From: Enoplosus armatus
Lineage: Eukaryota > Chordata > Actinopteri > Centrarchiformes > Enoplosidae
Reading direction: 5' to 3'
NCBI RefSeq assembly: GCF_043641665.1
Contig: NC_092201.1
Span: 2,894,501 to 2,958,500 of the forward strand
Length of the DNA stretch: 64,000 bases
The translations under genes were made by a program, and so were the position numbers. The notes under the pieces are model-generated. The model was given only the letters and a program-made list of their open reading frames with translations. It searched no databases and had not been told where the DNA came from. Below are positions 43,281 to 53,201 of this stretch, piece by piece (position 1 is the stretch's first letter; every line of letters starts with the position of its first letter).

Positions 43281-44181
43281 TTTAAGCAGCCCTCAACAGC
43301 ATGCTTCTCCCTGAAGTTGAGAAACTTCTGCATGACTCGGGTCAATAAGGCGTAACCTGGTCATCATGGTAAAGTTTCAGGACTGGATTAAGCCTGTGCT
43401 AGCGTGGGCTAAAAGCAGTCAGGACTATTACCTTCATCTTAAAAAAGTTTTACATGCGTCTTAAATTGTGTGAAGTTTGTTTTGTCTGCCTGGCAGGATG
43501 CTTGATGTCATCAAACGCCTAATCAGTGATATTTGTAAAAGAAATGACTATATTCACATATATATATATGAGCTATAGATGACAAATCAGCATTTTCCAG
43601 TGTTTCATAACTGATTTAACTCCTGTGTTCAGTAACATTAATAATGTCAACAAACTGTAAACAAAATCAGAATTCATTAGCAGCCCGTTACAAATTTGTA
43701 ATCTCCAACTCCAAGCTGAGATCGCCCTGATGACATCACCGTGACATCAGCAGGGTCATTTCCTTAGCCCCTCGAGAACCACAAGCAATTTTTAGTAGCA
43801 TTTGCAGGTTCCAAGTGTGTGTGTTTTGGTTTCTTTTGACTGTAGCTTTAAATGGGAGTTTCACAAATCCAAATGGTCATTAAACGCATCCTCCAAATCC
43901 AGCTGGGTTTCCAGTTGTGTGAGTGTCTTAATATGGTCTGTTTAGAAGCTGCACACACATGCATATCTGCTCCTATATTAATACCACTTACCACTATAAC
44001 ATGGCATGGCAGTCCCTATAGACTCATTGTCTCTGTTTCTGTAGCTATTGTTGTGCCTGTGGGTGGGGTGGTGAGCTGGATTAATGCTTCGTTGTTGTTT
44101 ATTCTGTCTTTTTTTTTTGTACCCTGGCAACGTTTCTGAGCCTATAACTGCTTCATTTCTTCCCTACCCTCCCATACTGCC
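43281..44181. other. Unique sequence, possible dispersed repeat, no gene seen
   Basis: 43470-43800 has TATATATATATGAGC and TGACATCACCGTGACATCAG strings and the feel of a dispersed fish repeat, not matched with confidence. No coding feature. Confidence 0.45.
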
Positions 44182-44454
44182 ACACACACACACACACACT
44201 TACACACATGTAGATACACCGCAGCCCAACCCCAGCACCCTTCAGGCCTACCTCTGGGGCCCGAGTGTGATGAGCTGCGCCCATCCCTGCTGCCTGTACT
44301 CTCAATCTCTATCTCGACCCCAGCAGAAAGCCAGGGAAATTACGCGCCTTTTCCTGGAATGTGATTAGATTCCTGATGTTGGCAGCCACACATCTCTGTT
44401 TTTTAATTGGGTTCCGAGGCGCGACGAGATTAGCCTCGTGACATCATTGATGGT

Positions 44455-44490
<36 letters not shown>
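44182..44490. repeat. CA array and TG array with unique middle
   Basis: CA tract at 44181-44200 and TG array at 44461-44490. Between them is complex sequence with GAATGTGATTAGATTCC and GAGATTAGCCTCGTGACATC (44424-44443) that could be regulatory. Confidence 0.8.
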
Positions 44491-44491
<1 letters not shown>

Positions 44492-44622
44492 GGGAGGTTG
44501 GTGGTGTCTGCTGATAAGAGATGGTAAGGGGGTGTCAGGGGTTTTGTGGGTGAATCCCCCTCTCCCCAATGGATGATGCTTACTAATAGGGTCTATGAGT
44601 GTTTTTTTTTTTGTTTTTTTTC
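44491..44622. other. Spacer with T-rich tract
   Basis: Ends in a T-rich run (about 44602-44621) immediately before the hairpin. Nothing else recognised. Confidence 0.5.
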
Positions 44623-44658
44623 TGTGCATTATGTGTGCTCATACACACATAATGCACA
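44623..44658. repeat. Perfect 15-bp inverted repeat (hairpin), 6-nt loop
   Basis: TGTGCATTATGTGTG, loop CTCATA, then CACACATAATGCACA: fully complementary arms. A T-rich tract lies just upstream. The low-complexity TGTG part contributes only the inner third of the stem; the GCATTATG core is not simple sequence. It could be a cruciform, a hairpin precursor or the ends of a tiny foldback element. Confidence 0.9.
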
Positions 44659-45879
44659 TATGCACGGAGAGGTATTTATTTGCTTTTGTTTGTTTGCAGG
44701 ATTGCCATGTTACGGTGTATTTTGTGTAAAACATTCATGCAGCATTAGACACATATCTTTAGTGTCAATCTGGTAAGTGTTACTCCCGTGGAAACAATCA
44801 AACAAACATGTGTCATCGCTCTCTGCTATCATAAGTCAACACGTGCCGAAAGCCAGCGTAGGCCTTACGTTACATAGCTACAGTCTGTATACTGTTGTTG
44901 TGTTATAAACCCTAAAAGATTGTATTTCTACTGGCAACACATCTCCATCTGCTCAGGGCTCCACATGAAGAGATTGTCTTTGTTGCTGATGGCATGGATC
45001 GGTATAAACTGTATATGCACAGGGTGATGATCAGTCACCATGACACATTTTGTCACTGTGATGATTCAAGTCAAGTTTAATCACAGTGAAGTTCATCCGC
45101 CACAAGGTGCACCACAGTTGTTTTGAGTAGAATTAGTTCAATAGAAACTTCTGCCGTCTGGGCTTTTTAATTCATTTATAATGGATACAAGATTCGAAGT
45201 CTAGTTACTTTACGACAAAAAGGGGGATTTTTAGTGAGTTTAGTGGTTCAATATGAGCCGAAATGACTTGAAAACAAAAAACTGGACATTCTGAATCAGC
45301 TACTCAGAGAGCTTCTGAAGAATTGTACTTTAATTTAGGGGATTGATACCCACATTTTGGGTGCACTCACTCTTGGTTTTACCTCCAAATCAAATGGTTT
45401 AATTTCTCTAACCTGAGGGTTAAGTTGTTGTCTGATTATGTGATGAATTGTGTTTCTTGCTCCGTTACACAATGATGTAGCTTTATCACCGTGTCGAGCA
45501 CAGTGTTATCATAACTGACCGAAACGATGGCCAACACTATGAAAATAAGACCCAAACTGTAACGAAACCAGAATCATCCTTTCATTTCAAGTTATTTGAG
45601 CCCTTCGACCGATGAAAAGCTTTACTGTGTCTCCATTGAAAGATTTTAATTCAAATGCCACCTTTATGTTGAGGTACGTTCTATATTCAGTAGATTTGAA
45701 GTGACGTAGTACGCGAGACAGGTGCTGCGACTGAAACTTTCACACACAGTCAGCACTGAAGGTCATGGACAGTGTGAATGGGGGTGGGTGGGAGGGGGGG
45801 GGGTTGTGGGTGTAAAGGTCTCCCACTCCTCGCCTCCGCAACCCCCTCCCCCCCATTAGCTCGCATCCCCTCCTCCTCG
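44659..45879. other. Unique sequence with a second stem, no gene seen
   Basis: Non-repetitive. TCACTGTGATGA (45053-45064) and TAATCACAGTGA (45078-45089) form an 11/12-bp stem with a 13-nt loop. G-rich patches occur at 45780-45805. No coding feature. Confidence 0.55.
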
Positions 45880-46070
45880 GGCCAGAGAACAATCAGCCTG
45901 GCGTCTGATACTTCCTGCCCGGCAATAATTACCCCACCTAATTAAAACTTAATTGCTGGCCTCTCCGACCGCCATCTTAAATGAGCAATGGGAGCCGGGG
46001 CGGGGGCGTAAGCCTGCTGGGATGTTTGTGTGGACGGCAAATTGGTTTATCCCTATCAGATTCCTCAGTC
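45880..46070. promoter_or_regulatory. Strong candidate conserved non-coding element
   Basis: GAACAATCAGCC (about 45888), GCAATAATTACCCC, CACCTAATTAAAACTTAATTG (45935-45955), then GACCGCCATCTTAAATGAGC (45967), which combines a YY1-like CCGCCATCTT with a TAAATGAG core. Compact, repeat-free and motif-dense. Confidence 0.45.
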
Positions 46071-46389
46071 CCTGGCCCCGCACACGCTACTGCACCGCTC
46101 TACTGCCCAGAAACAGAAAGAAAGGGAGAAGGCTTAATGTGATGGAGGCCAGACAAGGCCTAATGAGATATACTTATTTTTTTTTTTCTTCTTGCTTCTT
46201 TAAACCGCACTTTCATTCACAGTTTCGGTTAGTTGGCTTAAAGAAGTGGGCCGAGGCCTGTCTGGGCAGGTTCTTTTGGAGAGAATGATGAAAAGTTTGC
46301 CTTATGACTTGAGAAAGAAAAGGCTTGAGGGGGGATTGGGGGGGGGGGGCAGAGAGAGGGAGAAAGGGAGATAAGGAAGTTAGGATCCA
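46071..46389. other. Spacer with G and T runs, no gene seen
   Basis: T10 run at 46177, a G-rich run at 46338-46350 and GAGAGGGAGAAAGGGAG purine sequence. No gene. Confidence 0.6.
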
Positions 46390-46545
46390 TGGCCCCACTG
46401 CAAAATCATCAGGGGTAAATGAAAGAGGAAATGCTGCGTTAATCGTTATGGATTCTCATAATTGTTACGATTAAATTTCATAATTGACTAATGGCCAGCT
46501 GCGGCTTACATTACACGCAGGATAAATACATCACATTAAACATGC
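46390..46545. promoter_or_regulatory. Strong candidate conserved non-coding element, homeodomain cluster
   Basis: 46438-46494 carries GTTAATCG, TCATAATTG, ACGATTAAAT, TCATAATTGAC and CTAATGGCC, five homeodomain-type cores in under 60 bp, preceded by CAAAATCATC and followed by CACATTAAACATGC. One of the densest such clusters in the window. Confidence 0.45.
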
Positions 46546-46559
46546 AAGCTGAGAGGAGA

Positions 46560-46618
46560 TGAGTAGAGATGGATGGATAGATAGGACAGGATGGATGGAT
46601 GGACGGTTGGATGGACAT
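46560..46618. repeat. (GGAT)n degenerate tetranucleotide repeat
   Basis: GGATGGAT/GATAGATA/GGACGGTTGGAT units over about 50 bp. Confidence 0.85.
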
Positions 46619-47283
46619 ACACACCAGGCTTTAAAGGCCTGCGAGCTGTGAGCGACTCGTGAAAAGCTGCAGGGAGCTTGGCAGGACATGAGTGAGAGCA
46701 ACAAAGGTAAAAAGGTATGAGAGTAATGGAGAGAAGGTGGGGGGGGGGGGGGTAAAAATTGGTGTGGAGATAGAGGAAGCGATGAAAAAGGTGGGGAGAG
46801 GTGGAGAGAATAAGATGGAGTTGTGGAGGGAAGCTAGATTCATGGCCTCCGGGTGGTATTAGGCTGGATGCCAGGGTGTGTGTTTTTCCGTGTGTGTGCT
46901 CTCCGCCACACTTCCCTTCTTCCTATGAACTCCGATTTCCCTAAACCCCCCCCCCCGTCTCTCGCCCATCCTTCACTCTTGAACTCTCCCCGCTTTTGCC
47001 TCCCTTTCTTCATCTCCATCCCAGGGAAACAAGCGAAAGGCAGTTGCGATGAGCAGATAGCGGGGGGGACCGACGGAAGGGAGACAGAAGGGGGGGGGGG
47101 CGGGGAGGTGGAGGTACGGGGGGAAAGAGAAAGTTGGAGGGTGATTAGAGAGAGATGACAGGTGACATCCATAAAGGGATTACGGAGCGGGCCTCAAAGA
47201 CAGGGCCCTAATCCTGGCTTTGTACAGGCACAGATAAACAGCTCCACTGATGGCTTGCTCTCTTAAAAAGTGAACATGAGCTA
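46619..47283. other. G-rich and purine/pyrimidine tracts, no gene seen
   Basis: A G14 run at 46738-46752, a C9 run near 46947 and G10 near 47091. 47160-47270 is complex (GGGATTACGGAGCGGG, GGGCCCTAATCC) and may be a short regulatory piece. Confidence 0.6.
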
Positions 47284-47396
47284 CACAAATAACTTCCTAA
47301 TTCCCCCTTTGTAGAAGTGAGTGCACGCTACAACACAAATAAGTTCCCTAATTCTTCCTTTGTACAAGTGAGCCCGAGAAGCACAAAATAACTTGC
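47284..47396. repeat. Imperfect ~50-bp tandem repeat, about 2.3 copies
   Basis: CACAAATAACTTCCTAATTC...TTTGTAGAAGTGAG (from 47284) recurs as CACAAATAAGTTCCCTAATT...TTTGTACAAGTGAG (from 47334) and begins again as CACAAAATAACTTGC (from 47382). Spacing is 50 then 48 bp. The units are complex sequence, not microsatellite. Confidence 0.85.
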
Positions 47397-47613
47397 TCTC
47401 GAGGTGTTTGTGAACAGGATGCTCTGTAAGAGGCGAGAGTGACTGCGGGTGTTTGTGCGTTTGCGCGGCTGGGAGGCCCACAGAGTGTAGATATGCGTCT
47501 TGGAAATGTGCGATTGTACTCTGGTCGCATGTTGTTGTGACTTTTTGAAAGATTTACACGCTTGCATTCAACAGCAATGCTAAGGAATGAGAATTAAAGT
47601 GGAAATATAGCCT

Positions 47614-47616
<3 letters not shown>
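47397..47616. other. Unique sequence, no gene seen
   Basis: Non-repetitive spacer after the tandem repeat. Frames are shadows of the repeat. Confidence 0.5.
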
Positions 47617-47645
<29 letters not shown>

Positions 47646-47817
47646 CCCGCATGAACACACACACACACACCCCTCAGGAACACACACAGTTGTCAGTTTG
47701 TGGTCTAATTAAGCGTTACCTTAAAGACAGAGAGGGAGTCAAACACGCACACACCACACACACCTGTGCTGCACAGACAGGAAAGACCACCAACTGAAAG
47801 TCTGGTTTCCCATGTAG

Positions 47818-47856
<39 letters not shown>
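47617..47856. repeat. CA tracts and a TG array
   Basis: CA tracts at about 47620-47645, 47655-47671 and 47680-47690, then a TG array of about 38 bp at 47819-47856, all within 240 bp. Again the orientations are opposed. Confidence 0.93.
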
Positions 47857-47859
<3 letters not shown>

Positions 47860-48860
47860 TCTTGTACATGTGTGCCTAAGCTCAGCGGACTGTCAATATT
47901 TGTGCACAGTCTCTATTTTACCTACAATCCCAGGAGGTGGCTGAGTTGCCTTCATAGTGCTGCTGCTTCTGGTAGCTGCAGCTTCTGGCTTCTCACAGTT
48001 TTACCTTCAGTCATGTTTCATCATTGACACATTAATGATCTTGACTGATTAACGTCCACGAAGTGAAAGCTTCCGTCTCCCACCACTGATGTTAAAATGC
48101 TTGTGTTCCTCAAAATTTAAAACCACATTTCCCATAAAGCTTCCTGTCACAAAGAGCACTCTGAGGTGAGACGTTGTGCTCCTGACCCCTCGCTGCAGAG
48201 AATAAACATGTTGGAATGGCTCCCAGCGTCTGAAAACCTGATAGAAACTTCTAAGATTAGAAACTTTTGCTCCCTTTTGTGTCGTAAAGTGCTGTTTCAT
48301 GTTAAATCCTAGTTTTCAGAAATTAAATCAGCCCCCGACTTGTTGTCTCCCCCAAGCTCCAAACGCTGATTCATAAGTATTAAAATTAGTTGTTGTAGAT
48401 AAAAATGAAGCATTATTGAGGAACTGCTTGACCTGTTTCTCACCTCATATTAATTCAGAAACTGATTTTAGACACTGGAGAAAGTGCTGCTGTGTTTTTC
48501 AGGTTTGAAACCAATGAGACCAATGACAGTAATGATGACGGAGAGCACATTTATCTTTCCCTGCTGCTGCTGAGTCCACGATATTGTTCCCGTTAATATT
48601 TCTGCTTTATTACAAGAAGAAAATGGAGTTGGCCAGAAAAATCACACCAATCTTGAAATGTTGTTTTTGGCCTTGAAGAATTCTGCTTTTCTTAGCGTAA
48701 TACAGAAAACACTGGAACGTTGACGCATTAATTGGAACACGATATGTATGAACATTGCAGCCTCAAGGGGCCTGACACAGTCGTCTTGTTCACAAGTGCT
48801 TTAACAATGGTTCTTGAAAGTTGTGGGTATGTGTTACTCATTCACAATCCCCGCCCATAT
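47857..48860. other. Unique sequence, no gene seen
   Basis: AT-moderate. No motif cluster, coding frame or repeat family that I can support. Ends at a C20 run. Confidence 0.55.
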
Positions 48861-48880
48861 CCCCCCCCCCCCCCCCCCCC
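48861..48880. repeat. C20 homopolymer
   Basis: Twenty consecutive C directly upstream of a candidate regulatory element. Confidence 0.95.
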
Positions 48881-48884
48881 ACCT

Positions 48885-49300
48885 GTCAAGAGTCTCCAAC
48901 AGGCAACCGCGCAGGGTCGGACCAATTTTAGTTAACAGATAGCGTTTTGATTACGGGGCCACCTATCAGACTGGCTTTGATAGCCGCGTGGCTCCCTCTG
49001 GCCTTCTCTTTCTTCCTTTTAAATATGCACGGTCAAATCTCTATCTGCTATTTCACACTTTCGCCTTTCATCACTCTCCATTACCTGGTAATGAATAGAT
49101 CCTGTCTCTTTCTTCTTTCCCCTTTCTGTTAACTTCATGCAAATTCCGGCCGTGGTCCCTCCGCCGCCGACAGATCGGCGGTGACTTTGTGAGGTATAAA
49201 AGTAAAGGAGAGCAGGAGGGGAGGTCTGGCTAATGACTTCATTTTCTCTTTCATGGCGCTTTCAGTGCATCGGCAGCGGGATTCCTCCCCTGCAGCACTG
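48885..49300. promoter_or_regulatory. Strong candidate conserved non-coding element with TATA-like string
   Basis: CGGACCAATTTTAGTTAACAG, GCGTTTTGATTACGGGGCC, CTGGTAATGAATAG and CATGCAAATTCCGG (a perfect octamer ATGCAAAT at 49138-49145), then a CpG-rich stretch and TATAAAAG at 49195-49202. A GC-rich segment followed by TATAAAAG is promoter-like. The first downstream ATG (49253) opens only about 23 codons. Enhancer or unannotated non-coding promoter are both possible. Confidence 0.4.
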
Positions 49301-50696
49301 AGGTGGTTGACACAGATACTATAATGTGAAACGTACAGGCTAAAAGGAGCATGACTAGATGTGTGGGATTGATGCAGAAACAGGTCAAGCATTGATTGGA
49401 CGGCTATTTTGAGGACTGTCAAATGCATTGATACTGAGAGAAGTTGAGTGTGGGTGTGACCAGGGAATAGGAGAAAAATAAGCAAACAGCGGCTACAAAC
49501 GCACACAGACACATAAACACACACACGTCTGTCACACTCTCGCGTTACACACACTCGTACACACACCTCAGCCCCCTCTAATAATCCGCTAATCCTGTTT
49601 ATCATCAGCCAGCTCTTCTTAGTGCGAGCGATACATGAGAGAAATCACACTCACAAACACACTCCAATGTGCAGAGCCGAGATACAGTATAAATACACAC
49701 ATCTCTATTTCTTGATTTCTTCCTCAATCTTCACTCCGTTTTGCTATTTTCCTCTACGCTCTGTTATGCATCAGCTATGCAGTTACACATCACAATCCCA
49801 CATCAATGCCCAGCCTCTCAGAAATAGGAGTGTTTGCTTCTTGCTTCTGTGTCTGAAGACTTTTACTAAGCTGTGGAGAGCTCACTTCTTCGCTCTCCTC
49901 ATTGCTTTTTAACTCCATATGCACACACAGAAATTGAGATACTTCCTGGTGGGACATTGCAAGTAAATTTGGCCCTAAACTACAGCTGAACTTTTTCTTC
50001 CTTCCAAAAGAAAAAGCACATTTTCTTCGATGTCCCAGTCTGAAAATAGGAATATAAGGTATAATCACAGATGATCCTGCCTTGGCTACCTAAGAAGGCA
50101 ATAAATCTATATTTTTCATAATTCTCTTTTGGGATGCTGATTCTAGTAAGAGCTAAGTAAGTTGTAAATATAGCCATAATCGCCGTTTCTCATTTCATAA
50201 GGTAATCTTCTGCGCTTAAGAGGTCATTGGAGGAATTGCTATTTGGCTGTTGAGAAGCACAGAGCAGGTTTAGTCAAGCCTAGTATTGTGTAACTCTTAC
50301 ATGGCATATCTTTGAAGGAAAAGGGAGAGTGGGGAGGCGGGTGAGGAGAACAAGGACAGGGGAGGGAAATGCCTCGGTTTCACAAAGGCAAAAAGTAGTT
50401 CAGCACAGCAGGATTCTGTTATGACGGGGGCTCTGCAAGTTTCAGCTTCATGACCCACAGAACTTTAAAGAAGCGCAGACGGAGAGTTTGGTTTGACATC
50501 TGAAACAAAATACGATGTCAAATTTCTGCTAAGCCAGTGAGAAGAAAGTTTCCAAGAGCTAATAACAGCATGCAGGCTCTTGCACAGGTTTGGAAAGTCT
50601 AAAAAGTACTGAAAATAAATTCACATTTAATGCATAAAAAGTTTGGAAATGACACACAAGTGTAGAGAAATATTAACAACAAAATCAACCTAAACA
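49301..50696. other. Unique sequence, no gene seen
   Basis: Short CACACA patches at 49500-49570 and otherwise AT-moderate sequence. 49920-50200 is repeat-free with TATAATCACAG and GCCATAATCGCCG. Minus frames up to 156 codons are without domains. Confidence 0.5.
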
Positions 50697-50960
50697 CCAG
50701 CATGCTCACATGCTCACAGTGACAATGTTGGCATCAGGTACAATGTTTACCTGCTAACCATCTTAGCTTAGCGTGTTAGCATGCTAACATTTGCTAATTT
50801 GCACTAAGCACAACAGCTGTACAGCTGAGGCTGATGGGAATGTGATTTGGCCATAAATCAAAGGATTGGCCAAATTAAGAATTTGCAAAATGTTCACCTC
50901 TTGGGGATCAAATCAGTAGGATTCATCCTCTGAGGCCCATGAATGCTGTGTAATGGTACT
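50697..50960. mobile_element. Dispersed teleost repeat (GTTAGCATGCTAACATTTGC family)
   Basis: CAGCATGCTCACATGCTCAC, GTACAATGTTTACC, GCGTGTTAGCATGCTAACAT, CAGCTGAGGCTGATGGGAAT and ATTCATCCTCTGAGG occur in the order that I recall for a very common percomorph repeat. The motif GTTAGCATGCTAAC is a perfect 14-bp palindrome (50775-50788). Diverged and without coding capacity. Family name not known to me. Confidence 0.7.
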
Positions 50961-51059
50961 AATAGTGCCAGCCACAGCTTTGAACACCGACCAGACACTG
51001 CACTTTAGTCATAAAGCAGTATCCAGAAAGATATGACACTTTGAAATGGAAAGTGAGTG
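50961..51059. other. Unique spacer
   Basis: Possibly the tail of the preceding repeat; nothing else recognised. Confidence 0.4.
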
Positions 51060-51330
51060 AGTCATTTACACCAAGTCCCTGTCAGATTTTCCACGATTAA
51101 AACATGTGCGCTCGCTTCCGCCTCTCTAATTAATGTGAGTGATGGCTCGGCAGCGGGTGAGCTGTTTCGTTACTTATCTGTCGCCGCCATCAACACCTAC
51201 TTCATGACAAATTACATCCACAACTTGACCAGGATAGATGGGGGTGCAGATAGAACTGCCTGCGGAGCCTTGGAGCGTTTGCAAAGAAAGAACATTCGAA
51301 AGAGACGAACGGCATCAGCTTGAATTCAGC
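51060..51330. promoter_or_regulatory. Candidate conserved non-coding block
   Basis: CTCTAATTAATGTGAGTGATGG, CTGTCGCCGCCATCAACACC (YY1-like core) and CATGACAAATTACATCC, with scattered CpGs. An 88-codon plus frame spans it without low complexity, but it shows no domain and no splice signals. Regulatory reading preferred. Confidence 0.35.
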
Positions 51331-52579
51331 TTTTTTGTTGTTGTTGTAATGTGTTTTCTCTTAAAAGCGTGACACTTTGATGTCAGTCCAAGTGTGCTTG
51401 GAGGCCAAAGAGGCCTCAGGGAAGCAGAGAGGTCTGGTCACTTAGGGCTACCTTTAAACACCGGGGGGCCGTTCCATTTCCTGAGTCCAGGAAGCCCACT
51501 GTTGAGGAAGCTCTGTGGGTTCGATTTCTCTCATTTCCTCCTCTGACACCGTTCCTGGTTGGAGTGCAAGAATGCAGCCGTGGAAGCACCTCGGCGGCAT
51601 CCTGTGGACATTTCCTGACTCCAAGAAATAAGACATTGACACAGCAGAACGGGATTGATTCATTTACTGTGGCTGGAACCTCGAGGTGAGAGGCAAAGTG
51701 CTTCACAATCAGCATGTGTACTCAGTCGCAATTATGCTTCTGAGATACTTTCTAAACTTTAATAAGTGAAAAAGAGAAGGCAATACGGTGTTAAATACAG
51801 CACATGGACCATCTAAGCTGACATAACCCTATTATACACACATACACAAACTGTCACATACACATTCTAGGACACACACATGCACACACACAGTAATTTC
51901 CTCAGATGGCCTGTAATCTTGCAGGCCTCCATCTCGGCGGCTTAGCCCAGTGGACTGGGGCAGCCGCTGCCAGCTTTCTACCCAGGGCGGGGGGCCCGAA
52001 GGGGGGGCACAGGGGAGCCGCAGGGCCTGGAGGAGCCCCACATGGATTGTATTTGGGAGCCTGAGGCATGAAATGGAATAGGTTTAATCTGTTATCACCT
52101 GCAGGGGAGCGTCGGGGCCAGCCACTGACAGATATAGCGGTTGAGGTGGTGGTGGTGGTGTTGGGCTGGATGGGAGGTGGGGGGGGTCGCAGCACCTCAG
52201 TCCCCGCTGGTAAATGAAATATCAGCCACTACAGGCGGAGAGTGATATTAGTTTAATTTCTCTGAAGCTCACCTCTTCTGCCTCCCCGCCTGCATCTCTC
52301 TTTCTCTCCCCCACATTGAAGATTCAGCAGTCAGCTTGTGTGAGCTCTGCCACATGAACCATATTAATGCTGGAAATGTTTGGAAATGTCTTTTTTGTCC
52401 TCAGCATGTCAGTTCGTTAGGGGTATCTTTGTGACACTATTCATCACATCTGCTTCTTTTTATCCAAATCTCCTCTTTTGTGATTGAACCTTTTGGAATC
52501 GCTAGATGTGAGTTAGATGACAACGTCGCTGCCACTCTCCTACCTGTACACTTATAAAGCTGCAGCAGGCGGTTAGATA
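51331..52579. other. Unique sequence, no gene seen
   Basis: Contains short CA-rich patches (51836-51892), a GGGGCCCGAAGGGGGGGC patch near 51990 and GTGGTGGTGGTGGTG at 52146-52160. 51900-52260 is fairly complex and could be regulatory. Frames are not family-like. Confidence 0.5.
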
Positions 52580-52884
52580 GTCCTGCAAATACCCCCCCCC
52601 CCCCCCCCCCCCCCACAAGTTGACGTTTTGTACAGATTTCTCAAATGAGATGTAACATGCTAATTAGTCAGTTTTAGCTAGTGCTATTAGGTGGATGTTG
52701 ATACTTTTGGACAGAGCCAGGCTAGCTGTTTCCCCCCATTTCCAGTCTTTGTGCTAAGCTAAGCTAACCATCTCCCTGGCTCTGTCTTCGTATTTAATGC
52801 ATAGACATGAGAGTGGTGTCAATCTTCTCATCTAACTCTCAGCAAGAAAAGTGAATATGCATATAGTTAAACTATTCCTTTAAC
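52580..52884 (-). mobile_element. Percomorph dispersed repeat, copy A (reverse orientation)
   Basis: Read on minus this gives the widespread order TTAAAGGAATAGTTTAAC..., GAGAGTTAGATGAGAAGATTG, TTAGCTTAGCTTAGC, GGAAACAGCTAGCCTGGCTC and a G tract. On plus one sees GACAGAGCCAGGCTAGCTG, TGCTAAGCTAAGCTAACC, CATGAGAGTGGTGTCAATC, TTCTCATCTAACTCTCAGC and AACTATTCCTTTAA. I recall this family as one of the most abundant short repeats in perciform fish. A C23 run at 52592-52614 lies within its far end. Confidence 0.8.
52592..52614. repeat. C23 homopolymer inside repeat copy A
   Basis: Corresponds in position to a short internal G tract of the same family (five G at 57783-57787 in copy B), so it looks like an expansion within the element. 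Confidence 0.8.
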
Positions 52885-53159
52885 TGTTCTTATGCTGCAG
52901 GAACTTAAATCACAAGAATACACAGATGGCAAAAACAATATTAAAAATGACAAATATTAGCAATACAAAATGTATGTTAAAAGATAGAAGATATGAAGAT
53001 GTAATGTAAATGTAGTATTTAAAATCAGCAGCTGGCCTTTGCTCTTTTCAGTCTCTCCCCTGCATGAACTGATCTGCTCAGCGCAGGTTTGAGAAAAACA
53101 CGATTAGCTTGTAGTAGTTTTGACGACGATGACATCTCAACCACAACTTCCTGTGAAGG

Positions 53160-53162
<3 letters not shown>
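52885..53162. other. AT-rich spacer
   Basis: AT-rich unique sequence leading to a GA repeat. No gene. Confidence 0.55.
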
Positions 53163-53200
<38 letters not shown>

Positions 53201-53201
53201 G
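53163..53201. repeat. (GA)n microsatellite
   Basis: GA dinucleotide array of about 39 bp with a GGG interruption. Confidence 0.95.

Noticed and set aside
49135..49605. 156-codon minus-strand open frame
   Set aside because: Val/Cys/Ser-rich from CA-type tracts and lies over a candidate non-coding element. No domain.
51057..51323. 88-codon plus-strand frame of mixed composition
   Set aside because: No start context, splice signals or recognisable family. The underlying DNA carries TAATTAATG and CCGCCAT cores, favouring a non-coding element.
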